A stretch of 64,000 nucleotides of DNA from Carettochelys insculpta. Its lineage: Eukaryota > Chordata > Testudines > Carettochelyidae. Below, piece after piece: positions 32,206 to 44,200 of the stretch. Position numbers and translations under genes: made by a program. Each line of letters opens with the position of its first letter. Position 1 is the first letter of the stretch. A model generated the notes under the pieces. That model did not search any database, was not told the DNA's origin, and saw only the letters and a program-made list of their open reading frames with translations. Location of the stretch: positions 22,976,001 through 23,040,000 of the forward strand of contig NC_134152.1 in the NCBI RefSeq assembly GCF_033958435.1. Direction: 5' to 3'.

Positions 32206-32826
32206 AATCATTATAAAAACCTGCATAATTCTTGAAATGGTAGTGGAAGCAGAGACTCCTAGGGGAGAAATGTGAATTTCGAAGTTAACCAAAAGATGTG
32301 AACTTTAAGGGAGGATGTGAGGGAGGACAGGAAAGTAGCTGACCTCGTGGGAAGAGAAGGAGCAGTTTTAAGTTTTGAGGCAGTATGAAAAAAATGTGAA
32401 GTTGAGAGGAGGAGACAAACTCGCATAGCAGGAAGAGATCTGATCTTGAAAGCCGCAGTGCTTGTTCCTTATCTAAAGTGGCTGGGAAACAAGTACAGTT
32501 GATGGGCCAAATTCAGAACAAGCATCAGCAGGTGCTGTTCCGCTACTTCAGTGAAGCTGCCCTGCAACACCAGGCATGAAATGTCACCTTCTCAGTTTTA
32601 GAAGCTATCTTTGGCTTGCCCTTATGCACTCTTGAAACTGGCATGGTTCTGCAAGTAGTGATCAGGGACAATACCACCCTGAGAGGTGTCCCTGCACTTC
32701 CAGGAGAGATCCCAGTTCTCACAGTCATAGAAATGTGAGGTGAGGACCTCAGTTGGCTCAGAATGGGGACTGACACTTTCTGGCTTCTTGAGGACTGGAG
32801 TCAATGGACTTTGAAAAGAGTCTTCG

Positions 32827-32850
32827 GTGTGCGTGTGTGTGTGTGTGTGG
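32827..32850. repeat. (TG)n microsatellite
   Basis: Run of GT/TG dinucleotides with one CG interruption. Confidence 0.9.
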
Positions 32851-33599
32851 TGGTAGAGCCAGGAAAAGGTGGGAAATTATCAAGGTATCATCAAAGGCAT
32901 AAAAACCTGCTTTTCAGTCCATGCATTGCTTCTGCACCTAGCAGTGAGCAATCCACAGCTCCCAAGAGGGAGGTGAATTAATGATAAGTGTATCTGAGTT
33001 CTGCTGAATCATTAATAGTTTAGTAGTGGAGATATGCATGGGAATCTCCACCTGTTGCTGTGGGTGGAACCTGAGTCTCAGTAAACATGTTTCTCGTTGT
33101 TCCAATATTGTATGCCACCATAACTTGCTCTGGTGTATAAAACGGGTCGGAGGGCTTCTGTGCTCAGCAGTCCCTGTCCAATGTCCCTAGACTACAATGT
33201 ATGTAATTAAATATGTGAAGTTACAGGAGACAAGAGCCCACACAGAACTGCTCTCTTTGATGTGCACGTGACTTCCACTATTATTTACCTGCTGGTAGAT
33301 AAATGTGTAGCAAGTCTCTGTGACACACTTTTCTGGACTGTCACTCTGGAATTATAGGAAAAGGATTAACTCATTTGAATGCAAACATATGATGTGATTG
33401 TCTCATGTTGCTGGATTTTTGCTCTCTGCATTGCTCGGTTTGTAGTGATCCCAGTGGGATCCAGTTCCCACTTGGTCTGTCCCCTTAAAAGGTTAACAAA
33501 CACTTAACCAAAGTTTTAAAAACTGATGAAGAGTCACCTCTTTCATTTTAGTCGTCCTGTTAAATGAGTGATAATAAACTAGGAAAAATAACCACTTCA

Positions 33600-33725
33600 C
33601 CAGATGTGAAGTGACAAAGCTTTTGCCCGCAAAAAGGTTATTCCCAAATAAATCTGTTAGTATTTAAGATGCCACAGGACACATTGTTTTTCTGGAGACA
33701 AACTGACATTGCTTCCCCTATGGTA
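33600..33725. mobile_element. Eroded copy of the palindromic MITE
   Basis: AAATCTGTTAGTATTTAAGA, TGCCACAGGACACATTGTTT and GCTTTTGCCCGCAAAAAGG match the AAGAAGTCCTGTGGCACC family with many substitutions, so it is an old copy. Confidence 0.55.
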
Positions 33726-36508
33726 TAGTAAACTAGTTATGGAACATTTTTACAAGCTACATATAGTTTGCAGTGGACATAGACCAATCATAATTTTAAC
33801 CAGTGACTGAGCTATGGTAAAAAATCAGATGATGAGATGTTTTAGTGTATCAGATCAGGAAGATTTACATCTGGTTGATTCCTAGTCCCAAGAGAGATGG
33901 GTCATATTGTCCCTGCTTTTGTATATCTTTGGAACTCAGTATCATATTGTGCCCTCTTTTATCCTTACTAGTTGCAAGAGACTGGATTACTGAATTACTA
34001 AAAATAACAGAGAGAATGATTCAGGGTTGTCTGTGGCCAGTTCTGCAGGAAATGTCTCCATGTTGCAGTAGGGAATTTTAAGGAAGTTGAGAGCATAGGA
34101 GTTAGCGGTGGAAGGTGACCATGTCATAGTGCTGAATTAAATTAACAAAGGATACTTTGCTAAAGAGTGCTCTGATTTTTTACCTATGTCAGTTGGCGTT
34201 GACTAAATTATTGTCTACATTTGTCTGCGTTTTTAAGATAAGTGAAAATATAGCAGGATTTGCTGTCCTTTCCCCAAATCAGTCTTTCTCATATTTGCAG
34301 TTGGAAAGAGACATTTCAGGCTGGATTGTGACTGTCCCTTATGTTTGTGTGTGGCCCATGCAGAGATCTGTCACCATTACAATCCATGTCTTTAGGGGAG
34401 CACTGTGATTCCCTTTTGGGTGTGTCCACAGGGGCATCCAGCACCCCAACGGGGCATGGGAAAGACATGTGCTCCATACCACAGAGGTCAGGGTGCACCA
34501 TCCTAACACAGTACGTAATAGATAAAATGTCTGTTCAGGGAGGTTATAACAGTGTAAGCTAAGGTGTAAATTTAAACCATTGTAGTTATATTGGTATGCA
34601 TCCTTGTTTGGACACTCTTATTGCAGTAGGAGATGGTCTTTTCTTGTTTTAGCATGTGCCGCTTTGGAAGGTGTTTGTTTGTGCTAACAGAAAAATGCCA
34701 TCAGAATATCCACACAGGGAATAATAAAAATTATATTGGCGTGTCAATTTAATTGTAATAGTGTTGTTATACTGGTATAACTGGGAAAACTTTCCCATGC
34801 AGACAAGCCCTAAAGGATGGTGCATCAGGAACAATTGTGCCTACCTGAGCACCCCATTGGTATTGTGGCTTCACACTGTTCCTTACACAGGGCAGTTGCT
34901 ACGTGCAACACTTTGGAGCTTTTAAATGAATTTTAAGGGTGTTTCCTCCTGAAGGCTGTGCCGTGTGTATCAGTGAGTCACAGTTTCCATCTTTTGCAGC
35001 TTGAGTGCTTGTGTGTAAAGTATTATGGGATTGGCCCTTATTTGCTTCTAGAATAAATACTTTCTGTGACATTTCTGACGGACGTAATTGAAGAGCCCTC
35101 CTGTTGTTTCAGAACATCAACAGTTTGTGTCACTGTATTCTGAAAATGCACAGGTGCTGCAATATGTAATGTTCTTAAAAACTGCAGCAAAGAAGAGAGG
35201 GGGGCTTGAAATAAGTTTGTTCTTCAGGAGAAACACCCTGGATTGTACAGAAAGTGGGCTGAATTAAGAGCAGAGACAGGCAGTCATCTGCTCTTACTCC
35301 AAATCCACAGTCAGACTGTGGAGAGAAGTAAATCACTGTGTGTTCCAGCTCTGCATGTAGTGTTGTGATGTCAGTTCCTGTGTTATACGGTTCTGAAAAA
35401 TAACCGAAAACTTGAAACACCAGAGTTTTCCTACATAAAGGGCAATCAAAATTACCACTAAATTAGATTCACGTTGTACTTCTCACCTTGGAAACGACAG
35501 CCTTCCTGTAGTGGAGGCCATGCACTGGAAATTTAAATAACTGGAATGTTTAAAACTTTAATTCACATCTTGCCAGAATGCCTCTCACGTGCCCCGTATG
35601 ACAAAAAGTTCTATGATCTATCCTGCTATCACCCCTGTCTTTCACCATGGGAGTGCAGCCTATGCCAGTATGTGATGTATCATCTTAATCTAAATGGAGG
35701 CTGTTCAGATAAAGATTACCTGCTGTGACCTGCAGTGGGGTTACACCTGTGCCCAAGACACTAAGGGTGTTTTGCAGAGCTGTAGTATTTTATGTAAGCA
35801 AGCTATATGCCTTTGGAGCCCAAGATGCATTAGGGAAATTCCTTGGCTTTGCAAAGTTTTTGGACCATTGAGTTTAGTTATGAGGAAAGTTCATGCAACT
35901 CAGGAGTGAAGAAAAATGATTTCATGGTGATCTTCCAGTAAGGTATCTTTTTTCTCTTTTTTTTAAAGCCACGAAAGGGTTTGATGATTGTCTCCCATGC
36001 CTGTTTATTACAAAGAAATACAAAACCAGGGCAGGAAATAGGGAATATGGGTTAGACGCACATGGCTTTGTCACGTAATGAACAAATGGAGTAGATGACT
36101 GAAGCAAGGAACACCAGGGAGTTGATAGAACTAACTCAATTTATTATTTTATGGATGAAGTGTCTGTTGGTGTGTGTCTCTAAATACTGTGCTGGGTAGG
36201 TCTGGAGGCTCTGGAACAGCCATCTGTTAAGAGTGGGGTGAGGGCAAGAGACTTAATCATGCTTCAGGTTAAAATTAATTATGAAAGTGATTATATGGCA
36301 GGGTTGCCTGCAATAGCAGAGGCCTGGACTATGAACTGGAGGTTCCTTCCAGTCCCATGTCTCTGTGATAAATTGCACAAACTACCTACAGTGGCTAGCA
36401 AAGAGTGATTGCTAGTTACAGCATTTTATCCACCAACATCTGAGAAACAAGAGATTGATCTTCAAAAGCCAGTGGATGAGGAAGGCTTTTCAGATGGATA
36501 GACTAGAT

Positions 36509-36808
36509 CAGTGGCTCCCAACCTGGGGTCCACAAGCATATTGCAGGGGTCTGTGGAAAAAAGTAAAAGATGTATAAAAATGATCCATAGAAAATAAGTT
36601 TTAAATAACTTGGAAAGTTACAATAAATTATTTTTAAATTAAATATCTTCCAGTAATGTTATTAATGGCTGTCCTAAAATCTGTGTTGTGATTTCCTTTT
36701 CAGTTTAATGAAGTGGACATAGTGGCTAGAATTGGCTGGGATGGGGATCTGTGAATGGCTTGGGGGAGAAATCAGGGGTCCGACTAGTGAAAAGGTTGGG
36801 AACAACTG
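36509..36808. mobile_element. hAT-type non-autonomous element
   Basis: The left end CAGTGGCTCCCAACCTGGGG and right end AAAAGGTTGGGAACAACTG are inverted repeats typical of hAT (Charlie-like) elements. Flanks GACTAGAT and GACTGGAA agree at 6 of 8 positions, matching an old 8-base target duplication. Confidence 0.8.
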
Positions 36809-37961
36809 GACTGGAATAAGTCTTTTGATGATTTTGCTTCAACACAAGGCCTGTCTTTTCTAAATAGGAACACTTGGCGTGTGTGAAGTAGTGTCCTCCC
36901 GGACTCCAGGCCTGTTCATAGATCACTGGTGTCCATGGGAACCTTTTTGTTGCCTTCAGTGAGTTGTGGATGAAGTTCTTCTCCTCCCATCTCCCACCCC
37001 CTGAATTAGCAAAGTCGAAAGGAAGAACAAAATCATGTAAATAAATGTGCTTCCCTGAAAGTTGCCAATCCCAGCACTTGTGGATCCTCCAAAGGTAGAG
37101 CAAGCTGGCCAGCGCTCCCACGAATTCAGTTACAGGAACCAACAGCGAGAGGGGGACAGAGCAGGGGTCAGAGTCAGATCTGACGCTGGAGAAGAGCACT
37201 GAAGTGTGACTCTTCTGTGCATTTCCTCCTCAAGTGCGTCTCCTTCAGTTCACTTTAGTGGCTAGAGCAGCAGCCACTGTCTCGCAGCCTCATTTGTCCT
37301 CACTTGAGAGGGACACTTGTGGCACACACACACAGCTATTTTATTGTGGACTGACTGAGCCCATGTGAGCGAGTGGCTGAGTAATATAAAACCTTCCACG
37401 CACAGAAGGTATTTTCTGATTTCATCTTCCCTCTCCACCCCCAGTAATGTTCTCTGAAGTCTGTTAATCCTGTGTTGAGTTTCTCATCCATACACCATCC
37501 CCTGATGGAAAAACTGCCTTTGGAAAGGGCCTGCTCCTGCAATCCTTGGATTGGGCAAGTCATGGAGAAGTCAATGTGAGTTTTGCTCGAGTAAGAACTG
37601 TAGCACCAGGACCAAAGTTTTTAAACAAATAAGCCTAGGTATGCTCATAGTGGGAAGTAGTTAAAAGGAGCCTGGAATGTTGTGAAAGGTAGACAAGAGT
37701 GATCCAATGTTATTTCTGGTTCCTAAGATTTTATATTAAATTTCTATTTTAGTCTGAGTCAACTTTTCTATATCCTGTGACACTTTTAAACTTGGGTACC
37801 TAAATTAGGAGTTCAGATCCTCCATTTTGGGGGTTGTGAGGCATATGCAGGTGCCCAGAAAACAATTTTACACACCTGATGTAGAGGAGATTAAATTACA
37901 GCTTTGTGCTTTTTTAGCAGAACAGGACCTTTAATCTTTAATTTTTCTCCCCTCTTCCCAG

Positions 37962-38286
37962 GTTCTTCCCTCATTTTGCATGTTTATTGTAACACTGGCT
38001 GCTTTAATCATTGCACGAATTAAAAGCTCCTTCCACAAACATGGCAGACGAGGACCTTATCTTTCGTATGGAAGGTATTGATAATGCCAGGTCAATGAAA
38101 GAAGTTTCTGGAAACTATCCTGATGCTGATAGTGAGGATGAGGACAGTTATTACATCTGCCCAATAACAGATGACCCAGTGTCTACCAAGGCTGCAAACA
38201 ACAAAGTCGACAATTATTACAGCAACTTGGCAAAAGATGAAGAGTACAGATCTAGCTCTTCTCCTAGGAACTCATTCAACATAAGG
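37962..38286 (+). CDS. EEF2K: EEF2K exon 2 with start codon
   Basis: Acceptor CTCTTCCCAG, donor GTAAGT. The first 79 bases are 5' UTR; ATG at 38041 has a strong context (A at -3, G at +4). The coding part is 246 bases, 82 codons, beginning [14 protein letters not shown] and containing the acidic [19 protein letters not shown] segment. It ends [12 protein letters not shown], where the serines correspond to human Ser74/Ser78. A TTG-initiated extension from 38011 is not a credible start. Confidence 0.97.
37980..38081 (+). promoter_or_regulatory. Overlapping upstream ORF in EEF2K leader
   Basis: An ATG at 37980 opens a 33-codon frame that runs past the main ATG (38041) in a different frame and stops at TGA 38079-38081. 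Its context is weak (T at -3, T at +4), so leaky scanning is expected. If used it would reduce EEF2K translation. Confidence 0.6.
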
Positions 38287-41200
38287 GTAAGTGATGGCTT
38301 TCTAATCTCATTTACCTGGCATGGGAAGCAAAGGCGAAGATTCTTAGCTGCTTCATTGCTTGCGACTAACAGTTTTCCATGAAAATTGCAGCTCTTATTT
38401 TTCCAGACTTGCAGTTAAATCCATTAACTCAATAACTTGATGATGCGGTTGATTCACTTACAAAAGTCCAGTTGAATTCAGTGGGAACTCCATTCATGGA
38501 ACTTCAGCAGGTTTGAGTCTGAGACTGCATAGCTGTTGTAATGCAGCTGCTTTAAAAGACACAAACAGATGGGTTTGCCATTTTAAATGCAATATTGGGC
38601 CAGAAAAGTAGACGTTCTGTCGTGGATAATGTTAAGCAAATCAATGTACCTAAATTTAATATCTTTATTGAAACGAAACCAATCATAATTTTTGAGGCAA
38701 CATAGAAGACTCTCATTTAGACATTTGGATTTAGATGTAGGTGTGTAACAGTGTGGCTTGTCCCCAAGTGGTAGAGGCCTGGAGACGGCCTACCATAAAT
38801 ACCAAGAGGCACACCTGTGCTAGCTGAGTCTCTATAAAGAGCAGCGGGAAGCTGGGAGGAGAAGAATATCTTCTAGGAGACCACCCTGGAATACAGATGC
38901 TACTGGGAGTGAGTACACTGCAGGAGCAGAACCTGGGACTGGAGAATGGGACTACAGACAAGTGAAAGTATAGGCAGGAAAGGCCTTAAAATACCAATGA
39001 GAGGACATTCTCTCCTCCCAAATGCGAGCATCCTTGCCAGCATGCTGTCATCCACAGATTTTATAAGCATGCTCTTCTCTCTATTATCCAAGTCATTAAT
39101 GAAAATATTAACCAGTATCTGACCCAGGACTTTGTTAGACGTGCCTTTTCACTTCAACAACAAACCATTGATAACTGCTCTTTGAATATGGTCATTCAAT
39201 CACTTGTACTCTCACTTTATAGTAATTTAATCCAGGCCACATTTGACTCATTTCTTTATGTGAATGTCCTGTATAACCTAAGGGTCATGTTCCAAACACC
39301 TTACTGAAATTGAGAGAGAGCACATCTACTTCTTCTCCCCGTCGACGTGTTAGTTAACACGTCAGCTATCATATCCTACCCCCACACCTCTAAACCCTAC
39401 TTTAGATAAAGCCTTCAGTACTCAGTTTAGCTTAGTGGTAACAAATTGCAGACAGGTGCTTCAATGAGAATGAGCATAAAATGCATGTGGTGGGAAGACC
39501 CATTTGTTCAGTGCCATGTTGTTAAGTGAAGTTTAACCAGTTATTTAGCAGGTAAGAGAGTTCTAGTTCATGTGTGTCAGTGAAGAAGTTGCCAAATGAC
39601 AATAAAATGAAATAGGTATATACTTTATTCAGCGCATTTCATAAACCTTTTCACACTATTTTAATGGCCTCTCTTTCTGGCTATTAGGCTGTGCACTCTG
39701 GTGTTCATAAAAGATTCTACTTATATTATAGACGGGCTCAGGAATTAGTGTTCAGGCCCACATCCAGAGCAAAATTTGTGTGGGATTAAGGCTTGTGTTT
39801 TAAGTTTCACAGTGCTGAAATCTGACAGGTTGTTCATGAAAGGTTTCAATCCAAAATGGGAGAAATTGTGCCAGATCAGCTGTTGTTTTACGTTTCTGGC
39901 CCCATTTCTAATCTTGTGAAATGGCAGCTCTTTTAAATAATTTGGGCTCATCTGAACAAGAAACTGGCTCTCACCTGAAACTAAAAGAAGAAGAACATGT
40001 TCAGATTTAGGGATTCAGATTAAATGCCCTAATTTCCAAAAATTGAAGGGATTTGAATTTGAGTTTCTACTTTAACCCTCTCCCCTGTATGCATTAAGAT
40101 TAAACACTGTATGCAAATACAAAATATCGTCTACAGGTGGTAATGGCCATTATGTCAAAATAGCTTGTCTACATGGGCACACTCTTAATTGAGCCATTCA
40201 CTCATTACAGTTATAGACTAATACATCATCTGTCTCAGACTACGTCTACACTATGGCGCTCTGTTGACAGAAGTGACTGTCAGTAGATATCTTCCCACAA
40301 AACTACTGTCGACAGATTGCAGCCATGCACGAAATTGGATGGCTCTGTCGATCTGCTCTGTTGACAGACTAACCAGACTGCTCGGCCGCTCTCTTGATGG
40401 AACAGCCAACAGGAAGCTCAGCAGACAGGGCTGCCAAGTGACCTGGAAAACATGTCTGTCAACAGAGGGCCCCTCGGCACATCCACGCAGCTTTTTTGTC
40501 GACAGAGTCTGTTGAGAAAGGCGCTCTGCCTCACGGGAGAGAGGCAGAAGGCTGTTGACAGAAGTGCTGAGTTCTGTTGATAGTATGTCAACAAAACGCA
40601 TTTATAGTGTGGACGCTCTGTGGGTTTTGTCCATGAAACTCCTGTTTTGTCAACAAAACCCTGTAGTGTAGACATCACCTCAGTTACTAATCAGAAACCG
40701 CTAACAGAAACATCCTAGACCATTCAAAATCCCAGCAGATTCTCACTTGCTAGTGGTACGAGTTTCTCCTGGCAAACGGTATGTAAAGTTCCATTCTGAG
40801 GATTTAATCTTGCCAGGATCTGAAAGCTTCCATTAAAGTTCTTACAGGTCGAGGTCACTTAGCACCTCACAAGAGGTACTTAACCATCTTTGAGGATCAG
40901 GTTCTGAATCTTAAATATAGCCTACAATACAATTGGTTTAGTAACAGAAAATAATATTAGTGGGCTTCATGGATCAAGTATTGAAGGTCAAACTGAGTAG
41001 ACATTGTATAATTCTTGGTGCAAATTATTTTTCCATAGAAATTGTTTTGTGACTTTTTAAATTTGAAGTCAAAAGCATAACAAAAAGCATTTGCTGGCCT
41101 AGTGTAATTAGTAGAGCCCTGAAAATGCACAGATACCTGCAGATCATGTTTGCAGATAGAATGTGGATACAAATTTTGTATCCATGCAGGGCTCTAATAA

Positions 41201-44200
41201 TTAGCCAACAGTATTTGTATGTACAAATATGCTATGGCTCTGAACACTATGGATTTTCCCATTACTGTTGATTAACTGTAATATATTTAACATTCTAATG
41301 CTGTGGCATAGATACCAGTTACTACAAAAACGGTAACAGACTCTTAAGCCATTTGGTGATTGCAGACGGGGAGGGAGCTTTGCTACCCATGTTGTCTCCA
41401 TGTCTATACAATATATTTAGCCAAAATTTCTTCTGATTTAGAATCTGGTCCTGCAAAGCAACGTCCGCTCCCGTTGGGCCTGATGCTGTTCCCACCGAAG
41501 TCAGTGGCAGATTCTCATGGACTTTAAACTAATGCTGTTCTCTGGAGTAGACCCCTTTTATCTTCCTACCAGATAATGTCTCCAGTGCTTTAACCTGTCC
41601 TCACATGCGCAGTTCCATTGACGTGAACAGATTTGTGAACAGATATACTGTAAGGTTGTATTATATTGCAGAATGCAAATTTTGAATAATACTTTCTGGA
41701 TATATCTATGTTGCTGTTAAGATCTGTGACTGGTCCATGCCAGCTGATTCTGATTCTGGGGCTCTGGCTAAAGCAATGTTTCATTGTAGTGTAGATGTTC
41801 AGGCTGGGGCTGGAGCATTGACTCGAGAACCCTGCAACGTGGGAGGTCACAGACCTGGGGCTCCAGCCTGAGCTGAAATGTCTAAATCGCAATGAAACAG
41901 CTCAGCAGCCGCAGGAAAAGTGAAAAGGAAATAATAAAAGGCAAAAGAGAAAGCATTTAACTGATCGTTGTCTTAAGTACATTTTCATATTTTAATGTTT
42001 CTCATCTATTCTTTAGACTGACACACAGCAACAATCTAAGCATGGCTCTGTGGTTGACCATGGCCGGGTAGGTTAAAATGGAACCTTTCATAGTGGGTGT
42101 TCTAAAGCCTTTCTTATTTTCAGTAGTATTTTGATTCCTTATTTTATACCTTAGATAACGGATACCATGCCACCCCTAGACATCACTCAAGCAGAACGTC
42201 ACCTTTAAGAATTATCTTTTTGTCAACATAGTCATTTATTTTTAAATGTGTACATAGTTATTTCTTCACATCATTCGCTATTGTTAACCAGAACAAAAGA
42301 GGATGTCTGAATATTCTTATTCTGTTTTATATTTTTTAACTTATCTCTCTTGTGTAATCTACAACACAAAAAATGTGATGCTTGCGTAATTGGTGGTGTT
42401 AGTGCTGATTCTCTGTTTTGAACACCAGAATGCAAGTGCAGGGCTCAAACCTATGAGGCACTGGGTATGTTCACCTCTCATTAATTTCATTGAGCATCTC
42501 TCAGAGGCTCTCATAACCTTCGAGGGGGAAGCCCAGAGACCAGGAGAAAAAAACACTCTCCAAACACCGCTAGACGGCCAGTTTTCTTCCTACGCCACAT
42601 GACCACATGGTGTCTTGTAATCCATTAGGTATATTTCAGTGGAGCTTAAGGGTGTGTCCCTGTTCTTATCCAATGCCTTCCTATACACAGCTTGCAAATG
42701 GAGGCTCCCATGTAGCTCATCAGATCATGTGACATCAAGCAGCCCTATAGCGTCATGTGCCAAACAGAGACTATTTTCAAACTGATTTCATTTAGTGTGT
42801 GTTTTATGTGGCTGGGTTTTGCGGATGAGAAAGCAGGGCTTGTCATTTGCTTTTAGAATATGCTGCTTTGCCATTGGAATAGAATGGACCTCTTGGCACT
42901 TGAAAATGTAAATTATTTTATAAAGGTCCCTGCTTTTATATAATACGAAGCATTTGTGAAGCAATTTCAGTGTTGATATATATTTATATTATAATTTTTA
43001 GCTTTTTGCATATTTAATTTCTGAAAACAAAACTATTTTAAATACTGCAAACTCAGTCACAGAAGTGACAAACAGTGGTCCAGAAATCAGTGTTTCTTGC
43101 CAAAGGGCCTAAGCTGTCAAAATGCTGAGCGGCTCAGGCAAGATGCTGAGCGCCCTTTACTCACTCCCATGAATAGTGATTTAAGGTACTTTGCATCTTG
43201 CAGGATGCATTTAACACTTTGCAGGATTAAACCTCAGGGGCTTTGGCCATTGTGTAATGTGAAAATAGGGTCATGAGATAAGTGTGAAGAGAAAAGTGTT
43301 AGGTTGACTTGTGGAGCAACTTGAATTTTTAACAGATGCATTTTCAGAGTTACTGTGATTTGATGGAGACTGAAATAGCTACTTGTCTGGAACTATAATA
43401 ATCAGCATCCATTTTTCTTACATAATTTCTTCTGCTTTTGCATCTTGTGGCGAGCTCGCTTTTGAGGTCTTGGTTATCACAAAGCTTTATTTTCCTTGAT
43501 ATTATTGTGCAAAGCAAACTTGTTCTTCACTTGCACTGGTAGGACGTGTTACTTCCAATCACAATGTAATTCTCTTTAAATTTCTCTAACATTAACGTTG
43601 GCTGCTAAATGTGATTGCAGAGATCTGTTATAAACATTGAAAATTATAAAATTGCTGCATTTTGTGCATGTTGTGCTGAGTTTATATCTGCATGTATTCA
43701 ACCAAATTATCGCCTGCATTTACAGTGGGGTAAATCAAATCAGAATCTGGTGCTTTACATTTCTGTGCTTGTACCACTGCACTTGAAACTGGCACATGGT
43801 GGATGGTGTTTTGTGCCAAAGCAATGCCAGTAGAGTAGTAGCACCCAAACAATGGAGTGCGCCCTGCCCCAGAGGAACGTACAGGGGGCACAGCTGGGCC
43901 TAGCAAAGTTGAGGAGGGAACACTACCCAGGCCCATTCTGCCCCCACCTCGGCTAGGGCCCCAAGTGCAGCCTCAGCTCCCAGCACTGCTCACAGACCTA
44001 GTTCTGGCCATGGCTGCACTCCCAATGGCTCTTCCTGGGGGACAGCATGGAACGGACAGGTTCCATTAAGGGTAAAGGACAACACGAGAAAAACAAGTTT
44101 GGGGACCACTGAATTACAAAAAGGGGAAGAGAAAGCCATTAGAAAAATCTCACTATTCTCCTTTAAAAAGATGCTTGCAGGATGGTCCATGCACCCCACT

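Larger units (their letters stand above)
27549..37961 (+). other. EEF2K intron 1 (about 10.4 kb)
   Basis: Largely single-copy-looking AT-rich sequence with few mobile elements compared with upstream DNA: a CR1 tail near 32040-32200, (TG)n at 32827-32850, an eroded MITE at 33600-33725, a short CR1 tail near 36310-36370 and a hAT element at 36509-36808. No coding exon recognised. Confidence 0.7.
38287..42016 (+). other. EEF2K intron before candidate cassette exon
   Basis: Contains the MITE at 40238-40679 and the 85-base hAT MITE at 41112-41196. A repeated text near 41735-41895 looks like an interspersed repeat. No conserved exon seen. Confidence 0.65.

Noticed and set aside
38011..38040. N-terminal extension of EEF2K from 38011
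   Set aside because: It would start at TTG; the ATG at 38041 has a strong context and the known protein start MADEDLIFR.
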